Positions 9,194 through 19,439 of a stretch of DNA of 64,000 nt are shown piece by piece. The stretch is from Thermococcus thioreducens (GTDB lineage: Archaea; Methanobacteriota_B; Thermococci; Thermococcales; Thermococcaceae). Each line of letters opens with the position of its first letter. The first letter of the stretch is position 1. A program made the position numbers and the translations under genes. The DNA is taken from positions 372,001-436,000 of the forward strand of contig NZ_CP015105.1 of the NCBI RefSeq assembly GCF_002214545.1, read 5' to 3'. The notes beneath the pieces are model-generated. The model searched no databases, was not told where the DNA came from, and saw nothing but the letters and a program-made list of their open reading frames with translations.

Positions 9194-9203
9194 TATTTAA
9201 ATA
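9194..9203 (+). promoter_or_regulatory. TATA box upstream of the secreted protein at 9240
   Basis: TATTTAAATA is centred about 42 bases before the TTG start. The AAGGTGAGG ribosome binding site at 9227-9235 lies between them, which gives a leader of roughly 15-20 bases. Confidence 0.6.
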
Positions 9204-9239
9204 GTTATGGAACATATATCAAAATAAGGTGAGGTTAGA

Positions 9240-10322
9240 TTGGAGAAAAGACAAGTTCTGGTGGTCCTGGCCCTCCTGCTGGTCTTGGGTAGTGTGGTCT
9301 CTCTGGGATACGTTGGGGCCACCTATGGGACGGTTATTACAAGGGATGCGGCCAATGAGGCCAAGGCCATTCTCAACTCCAACTTTCAGAATTCGCTGGT
9401 GAGCGCCAAGTTCAGGGGTGTTGAGGAGCAGATTCTGGTGACCACGAAGCCGCTGCTCGGTTTCCCGATTGAAGGAGGCTCCTACGTGATCCTAAGCTCC
9501 GGCGATGCGAGGTACGTCACCCAGGGGAGCACGTACGACGTTGAGAATGTGGGAGGACTCTCCATATCAGGAGGCCATCCAGTGACAGGGGAGACCATAT
9601 ACGACGTTGCCAGGCTTGAGATAACCCTCGAAGTGCCCTACGGTGCCAAGGAACTGTCCTTCCGCTGGAGGATTGTCTCGGACGAGTATTCTCCATACAA
9701 CGACTTTTTCTACGCATACGTCGTTTTCCCGGATGGCACCAAAAAGGTCGCCGCCACGGTACTCAACGGAACCATTCCCTACATAACCATAATTGAGCCG
9801 TATCTGACGCCCATCAACGGCCAGGATGGCGTTGTGCTGTGGAGAATGAGCTCCATATACGTGGCCAAGGTCGATGTTTCCCAATACCAGGGCGAAAAGA
9901 TAACGCTGGTCCTGGAGGTTGGGGATGAGGGCGACAGCATCGTTGACACGACGGTTCTGATCGACGACCTCAAGTTCGATGTTCCGCCGGCGTATTTTAT
10001 ATACAACCGTATGATGGTCATCGCCCAAGTGTGGACAATGTACTTCTTCAGGCTTCACGACGACTTTGATGAAGTCTACGCCAACGCAAGCGTCATGGGG
10101 GTCGATAACGAGACCCTTGCTCTAGCAAAGGAGCTCCACGAGAACGCGACCCAGATGATGATGGAGGCATGGCATACGGACAACCTCGATGACATAAAGC
10201 TCCGCGTCTGGGGAGCGATACCGACGTACCCAAGGCTCCACTTGGTGAGGAAGGCATACGTTCTGGAAAGGGACGCTGTTGGCATGCTCATTGATGCCAT
10301 GAAGGAGCTTGAGGGCGGCTAG
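9240..10322 (+). CDS. Secreted beta-sandwich protein, unknown function
   Basis: 360 residues with an N-terminal signal or anchor segment (residues 5-28, VLVVLALLLVLGSVVSLGYV). The middle third (about 100-250) is a beta-rich domain with EITLEVPYGAKELSFRWRIVSDEYSPYNDFF and DSIVDTTVLIDDLKF, resembling choice-of-anchor-L or carbohydrate-binding jelly rolls. The C-terminal 100 residues are helical. The start is a TTG after AAGGTGAGG. The stop overlaps the convergent methyltransferase by 4 bases. Likely surface-exposed; no enzyme motif recognised. Confidence 0.65.
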   Translation: MEKRQVLVVLALLLVLGSVVSLGYVGATYGTVITRDAANEAKAILNSNFQNSLVSAKFRGVEEQILVTTKPLLGFPIEGGSYVILSSGDARYVTQGSTYDVENVGGLSISGGHPVTGETIYDVARLEITLEVPYGAKELSFRWRIVSDEYSPYNDFFYAYVVFPDGTKKVAATVLNGTIPYITIIEPYLTPINGQDGVVLWRMSSIYVAKVDVSQYQGEKITLVLEVGDEGDSIVDTTVLIDDLKFDVPPAYFIYNRMMVIAQVWTMYFFRLHDDFDEVYANASVMGVDNETLALAKELHENATQMMMEAWHTDNLDDIKLRVWGAIPTYPRLHLVRKAYVLERDAVGMLIDAMKELEGG

Positions 10323-11677
10323 TCTGCCCTCCTCATCTTCGCAATGAAGAATCCGTTGCAGTCGTGCCTGTGCGTCCACGCTCTAAAGACTTTATCGCCG
10401 ATTTCAAGGAAGCCCCGGTCGCCCCAGCCAAAGGGGTAGTCCATCAGCTCAAGCCCTACCCTGTTTATCGCGAAGAGGACGTTCTCCTCGTCTTCGTCAG
10501 TCCTAATCGAGCACGTCGAGTAGGTCATCTCACCGCCGTCGCGAAGGTTCTCGTAGGCATTGCGGAGCATGTTCCTCTGGACGTTTATGATGCGCTTGAT
10601 TTTCTTCTCATCGAAGCGCCACTTGACTTCCGGGAACTGCCGATAGGTTCCGGAGCTTGAGCACGGCGCATCGAGGATGATTTTGTCGAACTTCTCCTTA
10701 TTCCTGAAGCTCTGGCCGTCGGCGTGAACCAGCTTGACGTTTTTAATGCCGAGGAGCTTCATCTTCTCCTTCATGCGCATGAGCCTGTCGTAGGAGTAGT
10801 CAACGGCCACTATCTCGCCCCGGTTCTCCATCAGCGCCGCCGCGTGGAAGGTCTTGCTCCCCGGTGCGGCTGCCAGATCGAGAACCCTCTCACCCGGCTC
10901 TGGGGCCAAAACGTGTGCAACATAGGCTGAAGCCAGATCCTGGATAACGAACTTCCCTTCCCTGTACCAGTCGAGCCTCGTTACCGGAGTCTTGTATTCG
11001 AGGATCTTCAAAACGTCCGGGAGAGGGGTTAAGGCCGTTCTCACGCCGTTCTCCTCAAGGTAATCGCGGAGGGAATCAACGTCCGTCTTGAGGGTGTTTG
11101 CCCTGACGTAATAGCGCTGAGCTTTGTTGTTGCTGAGGAGCAAACGGACAGCCTCGTCGTAACCAAGGAGGTCTATAGCGTACTCGACGTACCACCTCGG
11201 GTGCGAGAAGCGCACGCTCAGCCATTCTATCCTGTCCCTCTCCTTGAGCCTTTTCAGGGCTTTCTCCACGTCGAACTTCTCTATCGAGTGCATCAGCGCG
11301 TTCACGAACTTGGCGCGGGAGAAATCAAAGCGCTCCTTAACTACCCTGATTATTGAGTCGGTCGCTATAGCAGGCGGAACTTTCCTGAAGTGGATTTCAA
11401 AGGTGCCTATCCTCAGGAGGCTGGCCAGGTAGGGGTCGAGGTCTTCGACCGTTGAGCCTTTGAGGACGGAGTTGATTATGAAGTCTACCTTTTTTCTCCA
11501 CTTCTCTATCTCGAAGACGTAGGCGTGGGCCAGTCCGCGTGCCTTCTCGCGGTCTTTCCCGGCTACCCGCTTAAAGACTCTCTCAAGGGCGTGCTTCGAC
11601 GAGAGCTCGCGCTCCTCAACTAAGCTTAGGGCATCAGCGACCACTTCCTGAAAGCTCACGCGGTAAAACAGCTCCAT
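10319..11677 (-). CDS. RsmB/NOP family RNA (cytosine-C5) methyltransferase with N-terminal NusB-like domain
   Basis: 452 residues. Residues 1-140 form a NusB-like RNA-binding domain. The catalytic domain has the SAM motif VLDLAAAPGSKT, motif IV ILDAPCSSSGT with the conserved PC cysteine, and motif VI TYSTCSIRTDEDE with the catalytic TC cysteine. It transfers a methyl group from SAM to C5 of cytosine in rRNA or tRNA; the exact site cannot be read from sequence. The start at ATG 11677 removes a 30-residue upstream extension that has no binding site. Confidence 0.88.
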   Translation of the reverse strand: MELFYRVSFQEVVADALSLVEERELSSKHALERVFKRVAGKDREKARGLAHAYVFEIEKWRKKVDFIINSVLKGSTVEDLDPYLASLLRIGTFEIHFRKVPPAIATDSIIRVVKERFDFSRAKFVNALMHSIEKFDVEKALKRLKERDRIEWLSVRFSHPRWYVEYAIDLLGYDEAVRLLLSNNKAQRYYVRANTLKTDVDSLRDYLEENGVRTALTPLPDVLKILEYKTPVTRLDWYREGKFVIQDLASAYVAHVLAPEPGERVLDLAAAPGSKTFHAAALMENRGEIVAVDYSYDRLMRMKEKMKLLGIKNVKLVHADGQSFRNKEKFDKIILDAPCSSSGTYRQFPEVKWRFDEKKIKRIINVQRNMLRNAYENLRDGGEMTYSTCSIRTDEDEENVLFAINRVGLELMDYPFGWGDRGFLEIGDKVFRAWTHRHDCNGFFIAKMRRAD

Positions 11678-11895
11678 GGACGGGGCTTTGAGATGGAGTT
11701 TAAAAAGGTGGTGGTGTGTGCATGAGTATGCAACTCTTTTACTCCGGCTTATTCTCGTCCATTCCAATGGGAAAATTCAACTCTGAAAAAATTATACTTG
11801 AAAAAAATGAAGAAAATTTACTTATAGTAAAAGGAAAAATTTATAAAGACAAGTTGGATTATATGTATTGCAAAAACACTAGGAGGTGAAACTCC

Positions 11896-12756
11896 GTGAA
11901 GTGGCGAGGCTTGATGGCAGTCTTAGTAGGACTGCTGGTGCTGGGAGCATCAGGAACTACATTGGCAACTTCATATCCTGAAGTGTCCGTACCTCAGGGA
12001 TCGGTTGCTTCGGAGAGGTCTCCGGAGGTATCTAGACCTGCGCCAATATCTCCAATGGTGTTTGGGGATAAGAACCAGCTTACAGTTAGATTTAGAAAGG
12101 ACTTGTCATTCGTTCTTAACGGGAAGTTGTACCTCGCATTTGAGTGGAAATGGAGCGGGTTGCCGGAACTATTTGGTGGAGGCAAAGATGCCATTGTAAT
12201 CTCATTTCCTTGGGAAATCCATGGTTATCCTGACCCCTACATATTCTATGAGTATCTGCCAGAAGTTCGTATTGAAACAGTACATGGCATGGAGTACAAA
12301 GTTGGCCCTGTAAGCTTCTCTATGGAACCCACTAAGGAACTACTGTTTTACAATGGTGGCTACCACAGAATCTACCAGATGTTCATCAAAATTCCAGTAG
12401 ATGATGATGTCCCATGGGGCATTGTGTGGGTGGGGATAACCCCAAAGAAAAAGATAACACTGGGGACTCATTTTGGTTACTTTCACAATTGGGACTATAT
12501 CAGGCCAACCATGACTGCCTTCAATACACTCGTAAGCATTAAATATACAAATCCGATTGTCTCAACTACCGTGACGTGGGGTGTCGAGAAAATACTCGGT
12601 GATGTACTGGGAAGGGGCAAAGGTCTTTGGGAGAAAAAAGACGAGAGGGAAATAGTTTATTCCACCAGTGAATATCCATGGAGATCAACTCCACCGTGGC
12701 CACCATGTTCTCCAGGCGGAATCTGCCCTACATCCATTGGGGGGAGTATAAGTTGA
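11896..12756 (+). CDS. Secreted protein of unknown function
   Basis: 286 residues starting at a GTG behind a strong AGGAGGTG. A signal peptide spans residues 1-25 (GLMAVLVGLLVLGASGTTLATS). The mature region is beta- and aromatic-rich (FEWKWSGLPELFGGG, HGYPDPYIFYEYLPEV) and ends in a Pro/Cys-rich tail (PWRSTPPWPPCSPGGICP). No family recognised. Codons are more A/T-ending than in neighbouring core genes, which suggests transfer. It is translationally coupled to the membrane gene that follows. Confidence 0.6.
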   Translation: MKWRGLMAVLVGLLVLGASGTTLATSYPEVSVPQGSVASERSPEVSRPAPISPMVFGDKNQLTVRFRKDLSFVLNGKLYLAFEWKWSGLPELFGGGKDAIVISFPWEIHGYPDPYIFYEYLPEVRIETVHGMEYKVGPVSFSMEPTKELLFYNGGYHRIYQMFIKIPVDDDVPWGIVWVGITPKKKITLGTHFGYFHNWDYIRPTMTAFNTLVSIKYTNPIVSTTVTWGVEKILGDVLGRGKGLWEKKDEREIVYSTSEYPWRSTPPWPPCSPGGICPTSIGGSIS

Positions 12757-13187
12757 GGGATGAATATTACAGAGTACGGTTTAGAACCAACCTCTTGAGG
12801 GAGGGCATAGTCTCCTTTGGCCTGTCTTTTCTTTTTGGGACGCTGGACAGTCCAGGCGTAGTGTTTATGGCCATAGTTTCATGGGTAATGTCCAGTTTGG
12901 TCTGGATTGTGTATAACGGGTACCGGTGTAGTGGGTTATCCAAACGACTTGAATGCAGGCCGTTATGTGATATCCTTCTAAAGAAGTCTCTTATTGATTC
13001 TGCGGGCATTGGGATAATAATTCCCGCAAGTTTGGTTAGCAGGTATTTAAATCAGAATTATGTTATTTTAGCGATACTCGCGATTATATGGGCACTGACA
13101 TCGGCGAAGATGTTGAGCAATATTGATTATCCATACGAGTGGGCTTCCTCCGAGAGAATCAGACGGGCGAAGGAGAAGTGTGTTTAA
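12753..13187 (+). CDS. Small membrane protein of unknown function
   Basis: About 144 residues with three to four hydrophobic segments, including GIVSFGLSFLFGTL, VFMAIVSWVMSSLVWIVY, IGIIIPASLV and YVILAILAIIWALTSA. I favour the TTG at 12753, which overlaps the previous stop (TTGA) and follows GGGGGGAG. ATG codons at 12678 and 12708 would extend it into the previous gene without a good binding site. It is probably expressed with the secreted protein upstream, perhaps as export or immunity partner, but nothing in the sequence proves this. Confidence 0.5.
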   Translation: MRDEYYRVRFRTNLLREGIVSFGLSFLFGTLDSPGVVFMAIVSWVMSSLVWIVYNGYRCSGLSKRLECRPLCDILLKKSLIDSAGIGIIIPASLVSRYLNQNYVILAILAIIWALTSAKMLSNIDYPYEWASSERIRRAKEKCV

Positions 13188-13234
13188 AGTTGGGGCATTC
13201 ATAAATCTTAAAATCACGTCGGAGGTCTGCGCAT

Positions 13235-13801
13235 ATGAAACCCAAGGCAAATAAAATCTCATCATCACAATCCTTGCGTTAATTGTTATTGGGGGAGCTT
13301 TGTATTATTTAATAGTAACGAGTATAGTTCCCAAAGGTTCATAGAGGGGCAGAGGGACTACGAGAGACTCTGCATTCGTCAGATGGCCTCGCTAACTCTC
13401 AGCGACATTCAATTTCATTCACAGGAAGCACTCGATTCGCTAGAGCGGAACTCCACGGAGGTTTTTAACCTTTCGATGATAGAGCCAGCCCTCGATCTTT
13501 CGAGATTAGAATCAAATCTTGCACGTTCAGCAATGTATATTTTCCCGAAGGACTTTCCTGACAATGAAACGTTGGTTAAGATGACAAAAAGCAACCGGTG
13601 CATCACATTCATAGAACTTTCCCGAAATGCATTAAAGGGAACCGCCAACATCTCTGCCGTCCGTGAAGGGTTAGAGATTATCAACGAGTTCACAACGGAG
13701 TGCGAGAGAACGACAACTATCCCAGTGAAGAGCTTTTGAAGGCCAACGTTGAGCTTCAGGAGAAGTGCAGTGCCCTTATACAGAAGGTTGAAAATCCATG
13801 A
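13235..13801 (+). pseudogene. Frameshifted small membrane-anchored protein gene
   Basis: A strong ribosome binding site (CGGAGGT, 13220-13226) precedes an ATG encoding MKPKANK. The reading then needs three net -1 shifts: near 13255 in an A run, into a transmembrane helix LIITILALIVIGGALYYLIV; near 13335, into YERLCIRQMASLTLSDIQF and onward; and near 13707, into DNYPSEELLKANVELQEKC and stop TGA 13799-13801. The repaired product would be about 185 residues with one N-terminal membrane anchor and a helical, Cys-containing outer domain. The family is unknown. It lies just upstream of polB. Confidence 0.6.
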
Positions 13802-13884
13802 TTGCCCGCTTTCTTCTTGTCTTCTGCTCTTAAATATGGCGAAGTTTATTAGTTCTGGATTCGATAATCCCACAGGTGTTGGTT

Positions 13885-16800
13885 ATGATCCTCGATGCCG
13901 ACTACATCACCGAGGACGGAAAACCCGTCGTAAGGATATTCAAGAAGGAGAACGGCGAGTTCAAGATCGAATATGACCGCGAGTTCGAGCCCTACATCTA
14001 TGCGCTCCTCAGGGACGATTCCGCGATTGAGGAGATCAAAAAGATAACCGCCGACCGCCACGGCAAGGTCGTTAAGGTCAAGCGCGCCGAGAAGGTGCAA
14101 AAGAAGTTCCTCGGCAGACCGATAGAGGTCTGGAAGCTTTACTTCACACACCCGCAGGACGTCCCCGCTATTCGAGACGAGATAAGGAAGCACCCCGCTG
14201 TGGTGGACATCTATGAGTACGACATACCCTTCGCAAAGAGATACCTCATCGACAAAGGCCTTATTCCGATGGAGGGCGACGAAGAACTGAAGATGCTCGC
14301 CTTCGACATCGAGACGCTCTACCACGAGGGCGAGGAGTTCGGAACCGGGCCGATTCTCATGATAAGCTACGCCGACGAGGACGGGGCGAGGGTCATAACG
14401 TGGAAGAAGATCGACCTGCCCTACGTTGACGTCGTCTCAACCGAGAAGGAGATGATAAAGCGCTTCCTCAAGGTCGTGAAGGAGAAGGATCCCGATGTTC
14501 TCATAACCTACAACGGCGACAACTTCGACTTCGCCTATCTCAAGAAGCGGTGCGAGAAGCTCGGGATAAAGTTCACCCTCGGGAGAGATGGTTCTGAACC
14601 AAAAATCCAGCGCATGGGGGACAGGTTTGCGGTCGAGGTGAAGGGCAGAATACACTTCGACCTCTACCCGCTGATAAGGCGCACGATAAACCTCCCAACC
14701 TACACCCTTGAGGCGGTTTACGAGGCAGTCTTTGGAAAGCCGAAGGAAAAAGTTTATGCAGAGGAGATAGCTTTAGCCTGGGAGAGCGGAGAGGGGCTTG
14801 AAAGGGTGGCAAGATACTCAATGGAAGATGCTAAGGTTACTTTTGAACTCGGCAGGGAGTTCTTCCCGATGGAGGCCCAGCTCTCAAGGCTGATAGGTCA
14901 GAGCCTCTGGGACGTTTCGAGGTCAAGCACTGGCAACCTCGTGGAATGGTTTCTCCTGCGGAAGGCCTACGAGAGAAACGAGCTCGCCCCAAACAAGCCC
15001 AACGAGAGAGAACTGGCGAGGCGGCGCGGGGGCTACGCTGGGGGATACGTCAAAGAACCAGAACGGGGATTATGGGACAACATTGTGTACTTGGACTTCC
15101 GCTCTCTCTACCCCTCGATAATCATCACCCACAACGTTTCCCCGGACACGCTCAACCGCGAGGGCTGTAAGGAGTACGACAGGGCCCCCCAGGTCGGCCA
15201 CAAGTTCTGTAAAGACGTCCCGGGGTTCATCCCGAGCCTTTTGGGTTCCCTCCTCGATGAGAGGCAGAAGATAAAGAGGAAGATGAAGGCCACGATAGAC
15301 CCGATCGAGAAGAAGCTCCTCGATTACAGGCAACGCGCCATCAAGATTCTGGCAAACAGTCTACTGCCCGAGGAGTGGGTTCCGGTAATCGTAGGAGACG
15401 AAGTTAAACCGGTTCGCATAGGGGAGTTCGTTGATGCACTGATGAAGACTGATTCGGAGTTGGTGAGGAGGGACGGCGACACAGAAGTTCTCGAAGTTAA
15501 AGAAATCCGTGCCCTGTCATTTAACAGGAAGTCAAAGAAAGCACGCACGATGCCCGTGAAGGCCGTAATCAGGCATCGTTATGCTGGGGACGTTTACGAG
15601 ATAGTCCTCAGCTCAGGGAGGAGGATAAGGGTAACCACTGGCCACAGCCTCTTCGCGTATAGGAACGGTGAACTCGTAGAGATAACCGGCGGTGAAGTCA
15701 AACCCGGGGATCTTCTGGCGGTGCCGAAGAGAGTAAGCCTCCCCGAAAGGAAAGAAAGGCTCGACATCGTTGAACTGCTCCTTAAACTCCCGGAGAGTGA
15801 AACCGAGGACATAGTCATGACCATCCCCGTTAAGGGAAGAAAGAACTTCTTCAGTGGAATGCTTAGAACCCTCCGCTGGATTTTTGGGGAAGAAAAAAGG
15901 TTAAGGACCGCCAGACGCTACCTGGAGCACCTTGAAAGGCTCGGCTACGTGAAGCTCAGGAAAATCGGCTACGAGGTCATTGATGGGGGGGGACTTGAAA
16001 GTTACAGGAAGCTGTACGAAAAGCTCGCCCAGACGGTTCGCTACAACGGCAACAGGAGGGAATACCTAGTTGATTTCAACGCCATCCGCGACGTTATCCC
16101 TCTAATGCCCGTGGAGGAACTTAAGGAGTGGCTGATCGGGACCAGAAACGGGTTCAGGATGAGACCGTTCATAGATGTTAACGAGGACTTTGCGAAGCTC
16201 CTTGGATACTACGTGAGCGAAGGGAACGCGAGAAAGTGGAAAAACCATACTGGGGGTTGGAGCTACTCGGTTAAGCTTTACAACGAAGACGAGAGTGTTC
16301 TCGACGATATGGAAAGGCTGGCATCGAAATTCTTTGGAAGAACGAGGCGTGGAAAGAACTATGTTGAGATTCCGAGGAAGATGGCTTACATAATATTTGA
16401 GGGACTCTGTGGTGTTTTAGCCGAGAACAAAAGGGTTCCGGAAGTTGTTTTTACCTCCCCCGAAAACGTACGCTGGGCCTTCCTTGGGGGCTACTTTATC
16501 GGCGACGGCGACGTTCACCCGGGCAAGAGGGTTCGGCTCTCCACTAAGAGCGAGCTTTTGGTAAATGGCCTCGTCCTGCTCCTCAACTCGCTTGGCATCT
16601 CCGCCATAAAGATCCGCCATGACAGCGGGGTCCACAGGGTCTACGTGAACGAGGAACTGCCGTTCACTGAGTACAGGAAAAAGAAAAACGTCTATTATTC
16701 CCACGTTATACCCAAGGAAGTTCTCGAAGAAACTTTCCGAAAGGTCTTCCAGAAAAACATGAGCCGTGAAAAGTTCAGGGAGCTGGTTGAGAGCGGGAAG

Positions 16801-17820
16801 CTTGACGAAGAGAGGGCCAAGAGAATAGAGTGGCTTCTTGATGGGGACATAGCTCTCGACAAGGTTGTTGAGGTTAAGAGGGAGCACTATGATGGTTATG
16901 TCTACGACCTGAGCGTTGAAGAGGATGAAAACTTCCTGGCCGGCTTTGGGCTTCTCTACGCCCACAACAGTTACTACGGCTACTACGGCTACGCCAGGGC
17001 GAGGTGGTACTGCAGGGAGTGCGCGGAGAGCGTTACGGCGTGGGGCAGGGAGTACATCGAGATGGCCATCAGGGAACTTGAGGAAAAATTCGGCTTTAAA
17101 GTCCTCTATGCTGACACCGATGGTCTCCATGCCACTATTCCCGGAGCAGACGCCGAGACGGTCAAGAAAAAGGCAATGGAGTTCTTGAAGTACATCAATC
17201 CCAAACTGCCCGGCCTCCTTGAACTCGAATACGAGGGCTTCTACGCCAGGGGCTTCTTCGTCACGAAGAAGAAATACGCCGTCATAGACGAGGAAGGCAA
17301 GATAACCACGCGCGGGCTTGAAATAGTCAGGCGCGACTGGAGCGAGATAGCCAAGGAGACGCAGGCGAGGGTTCTGGAGGCTATTCTCAGGCACGGTGAC
17401 GTGGAAGAAGCGGTGAGGATAGTCAAGGAAGTAACGGAAAAGCTGAGCAAGTACGAGGTTCCGCCGGAGAAGCTGGTAATCCACGAGCAGATCACCAGGG
17501 AGCTGAAGGATTACAGGGCAACGGGCCCGCACGTGGCCATAGCGAAGCGCCTGGCAAAGCGGGGAATAAAGATACGCCCCGGCACGGTGATAAGCTACAT
17601 CGTCCTTAAGGGCTCTGGAAGGATAGGCGACAGGGCGATTCCGTTTGACGAGTTCGATCCGACGAAGCACAAATACGACGCGGAATACTACATAGAGAAC
17701 CAGGTTTTGCCGGCTGTGGAGAGGGTTCTAAAGGCCTTCGGCTACCGCAAGGACGACCTGCGCTACCAGAAGACACGGCAGGTTGGGCTTGGCGCGTGGC
17801 TGAAGGTGAAAAAGAGGTGA
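13885..17820 (+). CDS. polB: Family B replicative/repair DNA polymerase with intein
   Basis: 1311-residue precursor; 774 residues after splicing, matching the usual thermococcal length. The 3'-5' exonuclease has [13 protein letters not shown] (Asp and Glu of Exo I), TYNGDNFDF and YSMEDAKVT. Polymerase motif A is [15 protein letters not shown], motif B is interrupted by the intein at [12 protein letters not shown], and motif C is [22 protein letters not shown] ends the thumb and C-terminus. The start is ATG 13885 behind AGGTGTTGG. The Leu-His after YADTDG follows the 9N-type rather than the KOD-type (Phe-Phe). This enzyme copies DNA with proofreading and reads ahead for uracil. Flanking genes are accessory, so it stands alone. 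Confidence 0.97.
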   Translation: MILDADYITEDGKPVVRIFKKENGEFKIEYDREFEPYIYALLRDDSAIEEIKKITADRHGKVVKVKRAEKVQKKFLGRPIEVWKLYFTHPQDVPAIRDEIRKHPAVVDIYEYDIPFAKRYLIDKGLIPMEGDEELKMLAFDIETLYHEGEEFGTGPILMISYADEDGARVITWKKIDLPYVDVVSTEKEMIKRFLKVVKEKDPDVLITYNGDNFDFAYLKKRCEKLGIKFTLGRDGSEPKIQRMGDRFAVEVKGRIHFDLYPLIRRTINLPTYTLEAVYEAVFGKPKEKVYAEEIALAWESGEGLERVARYSMEDAKVTFELGREFFPMEAQLSRLIGQSLWDVSRSSTGNLVEWFLLRKAYERNELAPNKPNERELARRRGGYAGGYVKEPERGLWDNIVYLDFRSLYPSIIITHNVSPDTLNREGCKEYDRAPQVGHKFCKDVPGFIPSLLGSLLDERQKIKRKMKATIDPIEKKLLDYRQRAIKILANSLLPEEWVPVIVGDEVKPVRIGEFVDALMKTDSELVRRDGDTEVLEVKEIRALSFNRKSKKARTMPVKAVIRHRYAGDVYEIVLSSGRRIRVTTGHSLFAYRNGELVEITGGEVKPGDLLAVPKRVSLPERKERLDIVELLLKLPESETEDIVMTIPVKGRKNFFSGMLRTLRWIFGEEKRLRTARRYLEHLERLGYVKLRKIGYEVIDGGGLESYRKLYEKLAQTVRYNGNRREYLVDFNAIRDVIPLMPVEELKEWLIGTRNGFRMRPFIDVNEDFAKLLGYYVSEGNARKWKNHTGGWSYSVKLYNEDESVLDDMERLASKFFGRTRRGKNYVEIPRKMAYIIFEGLCGVLAENKRVPEVVFTSPENVRWAFLGGYFIGDGDVHPGKRVRLSTKSELLVNGLVLLLNSLGISAIKIRHDSGVHRVYVNEELPFTEYRKKKNVYYSHVIPKEVLEETFRKVFQKNMSREKFRELVESGKLDEERAKRIEWLLDGDIALDKVVEVKREHYDGYVYDLSVEEDENFLAGFGLLYAHNSYYGYYGYARARWYCRECAESVTAWGREYIEMAIRELEEKFGFKVLYADTDGLHATIPGADAETVKKKAMEFLKYINPKLPGLLELEYEGFYARGFFVTKKKYAVIDEEGKITTRGLEIVRRDWSEIAKETQARVLEAILRHGDVEEAVRIVKEVTEKLSKYEVPPEKLVIHEQITRELKDYRATGPHVAIAKRLAKRGIKIRPGTVISYIVLKGSGRIGDRAIPFDEFDPTKHKYDAEYYIENQVLPAVERVLKAFGYRKDDLRYQKTRQVGLGAWLKVKKR
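15358..16968 (+). other. Intein in DNA polymerase motif B (pol-b site), with LAGLIDADG homing endonuclease
   Basis: 537 residues from Ser1 (SLLPEEW) to the terminal AHN, followed by extein Ser. Block B is VTTGHSLF with Thr and His intact, and block F/G is [16 protein letters not shown] to LLYAHN. The homing endonuclease shows two LAGLIDADG helices, [12 protein letters not shown] and [12 protein letters not shown], each with its acidic residue, so both splicing and DNA cutting look active. The insertion splits a catalytic motif, so splicing is needed for polymerase activity. Confidence 0.95.
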
Positions 17821-17821
17821 G

Positions 17822-19414
17822 TTACTGGAGGTAAATTCTCAGTGTTCCTCTGAGCTTTTCGTGGGTTTTTCTCACTTTATCGAGCGTGACCACGTACCTG
17901 TCGCTCACTCCGAGGGGGCGGGGGTTCGGGGCTAAGTACTCGGGGGTCCCTGTGAGCTCCCCGATGGACTCAAGTGCCTTGGATATAACAAAGAGCTCGG
18001 CGTGGAGCCTTAGAAGTGCCTCCTCTACGCTCATCTTTCCTTCCTTCACTGCCTTCCTGATGTTCTCCAGATCCTCAAACATCCCGCTCGCATGCTCCCT
18101 CACCAGCGGCAGCATCTTCCTGTCCACGTGCCTTTCCCCAATCTTCACGTGGTTGTTCCTCGCCCAGTGTTCCTCCATGACCTTCGCTGCCACCTCCGCC
18201 ACGTGCTTCTTCGCCAGTATCATGTTCCTCAGGTTCTTGATCTCGTCCAGCGGGACCCCACCGAGTTTCTTGTACGTGTAGGACTTTACAGCGTTCTCGA
18301 ACCACTTATCTAACCACACCGCCGTCGCCAGCCGAGGAGCAACGACCTTCACCTTCTCCTCAGGTATTCCTGCCTTTCTCAGTTCCTCCTCTACTTCCTT
18401 CTTAGTTGCGGGGTACTTCGGCGTCGGGGTTGTACTCTTTTCTTCAGGTTCGGCTAATGGTTTTGCGAGTATTTCCTCGGGTCTCACTATTCTTCTCTTC
18501 TTCTGGACCTGGGGGAACTTCGGGGCAGAGATTGTATCTTCTTCCTCAAATTCCGCTAATGGTTTTTCTAGTACCTCTTCGGGCCTTACTATTTTTCTCT
18601 TTCTTTGCTTTTCTACTCGTCGTGTTGGCACCTCTCTCGGGCGCGCGCCGAATTCTCTTTCCATTATCGTCTCTATGAACTTGTCGAATTTCTTAAACTC
18701 ATAGAACTTTTTGGGGTCGATTCTGTGTTTTCCTTCCTTGCCAATGTATTCCGCAAGCTCTTCTGCGGAATCTATTGCAAGTTGCAGATATTCCTTTAAT
18801 CTTGATCTGTATGGTGTTGGCAGCTCGTGGGCTTGTATGAATGCATTAACGAACTTTTCTTGGAGTGCTGGATCCTTCTTTAGCTGTTCAAACCCCGGCA
18901 TTATGTACCCTTCCCTCGGCGTCTTGTCCACTGGCAGGGAGATGATGTCCCCGTACTTTTTTGCTTCCTTTCCAAGCAGGTAGAAAAATACGGGTTCTCC
19001 GTACTCTTTTCTTATCTCTTCTAGGAGTGCGTACGTCCTGCGTCCGAACTCTTCGGTATCCCTTATCCCTTCATTTAGTGCGGGGATGATGCTCACGAGC
19101 TGAAGAAACAGGTTCCATTTTTGGGCATCTTCAAACGTTCTGTGGATGTGGTCGTATCTCCCCGTTAGGCCCGGGTACCAGTGTGTGTGTTAGGGCTTTA
19201 CTCAGCGCGTAGGATGCATCTCCTAGGCCAACCTTCCTACCGTGCGGCAGCATCCAGTACTTGTCATGTATGTATTCTTCTACCTCTCCAGAATTGCGAG
19301 ATAGTGTGTGTGGTCCAGGGTATCTACGACGACTATTTCTGCATGCTTTGCCTTCATGAATCCCAACTTCTTCTTGTGCATCTTTCCGGTCCGCCTAACC
19401 ACGTACCCGATCAT
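17822..19414 (-). pseudogene. Frameshifted large protein gene of a probable integrated element
   Basis: The intact 3' part (17822-19096) encodes 424 residues from a GTG, but coding continues upstream in shifted frames. From ATG 19414 it reads MIGYVVRRTGKMHKKKLG; a shift near 19293 leads into EVEEYIHDKYWMLPHGRK; a second shift lies in an AC-dinucleotide run near 19185; then comes HWYPGLTGRYDHIHRTFED leading into the 424-residue frame. The repaired protein would be about 525 residues, soluble, Lys/Glu-rich, with a duplicated 34-residue linker. No known domain is recognised. The GTG at 19096 may still express the C-terminal part. Association with a small decayed gene upstream suggests a plasmid or virus remnant. 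Confidence 0.6.
18389..18600 (-). repeat. Two tandem copies of a 34-residue linker repeat
   Basis: Within the 424-residue frame, RKIVRPEEVLEKPLAEFEEE and RRIVRPEEILAKPLAEPEE are 102 bases apart (34 codons). Each is followed by a Pro/Lys-rich stretch. The nucleotide copies diverge, so the duplication is not recent. Boundaries are approximate. Confidence 0.6.
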
Positions 19415-19439
19415 TGTAATCACTACTCCGCGGTGGTTT

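Noticed and set aside
12678-12752. Longer N-terminus (ATG 12678 or 12708) for the small membrane protein
   Set aside because: Overlaps the coding end of the secreted protein gene and lacks a good binding site; the TTG at 12753 has GGGGGGAG and an overlapping stop-start.
13415-13873. A 152-codon minus-strand frame
   Set aside because: It is antisense to the frameshifted pseudogene, which has the better start, binding site and residue pattern.
16417-17670. A 417-codon open frame antisense to polB
   Set aside because: It lies inside the conserved polymerase and intein frames, and its codons mirror those genes. No start signal.
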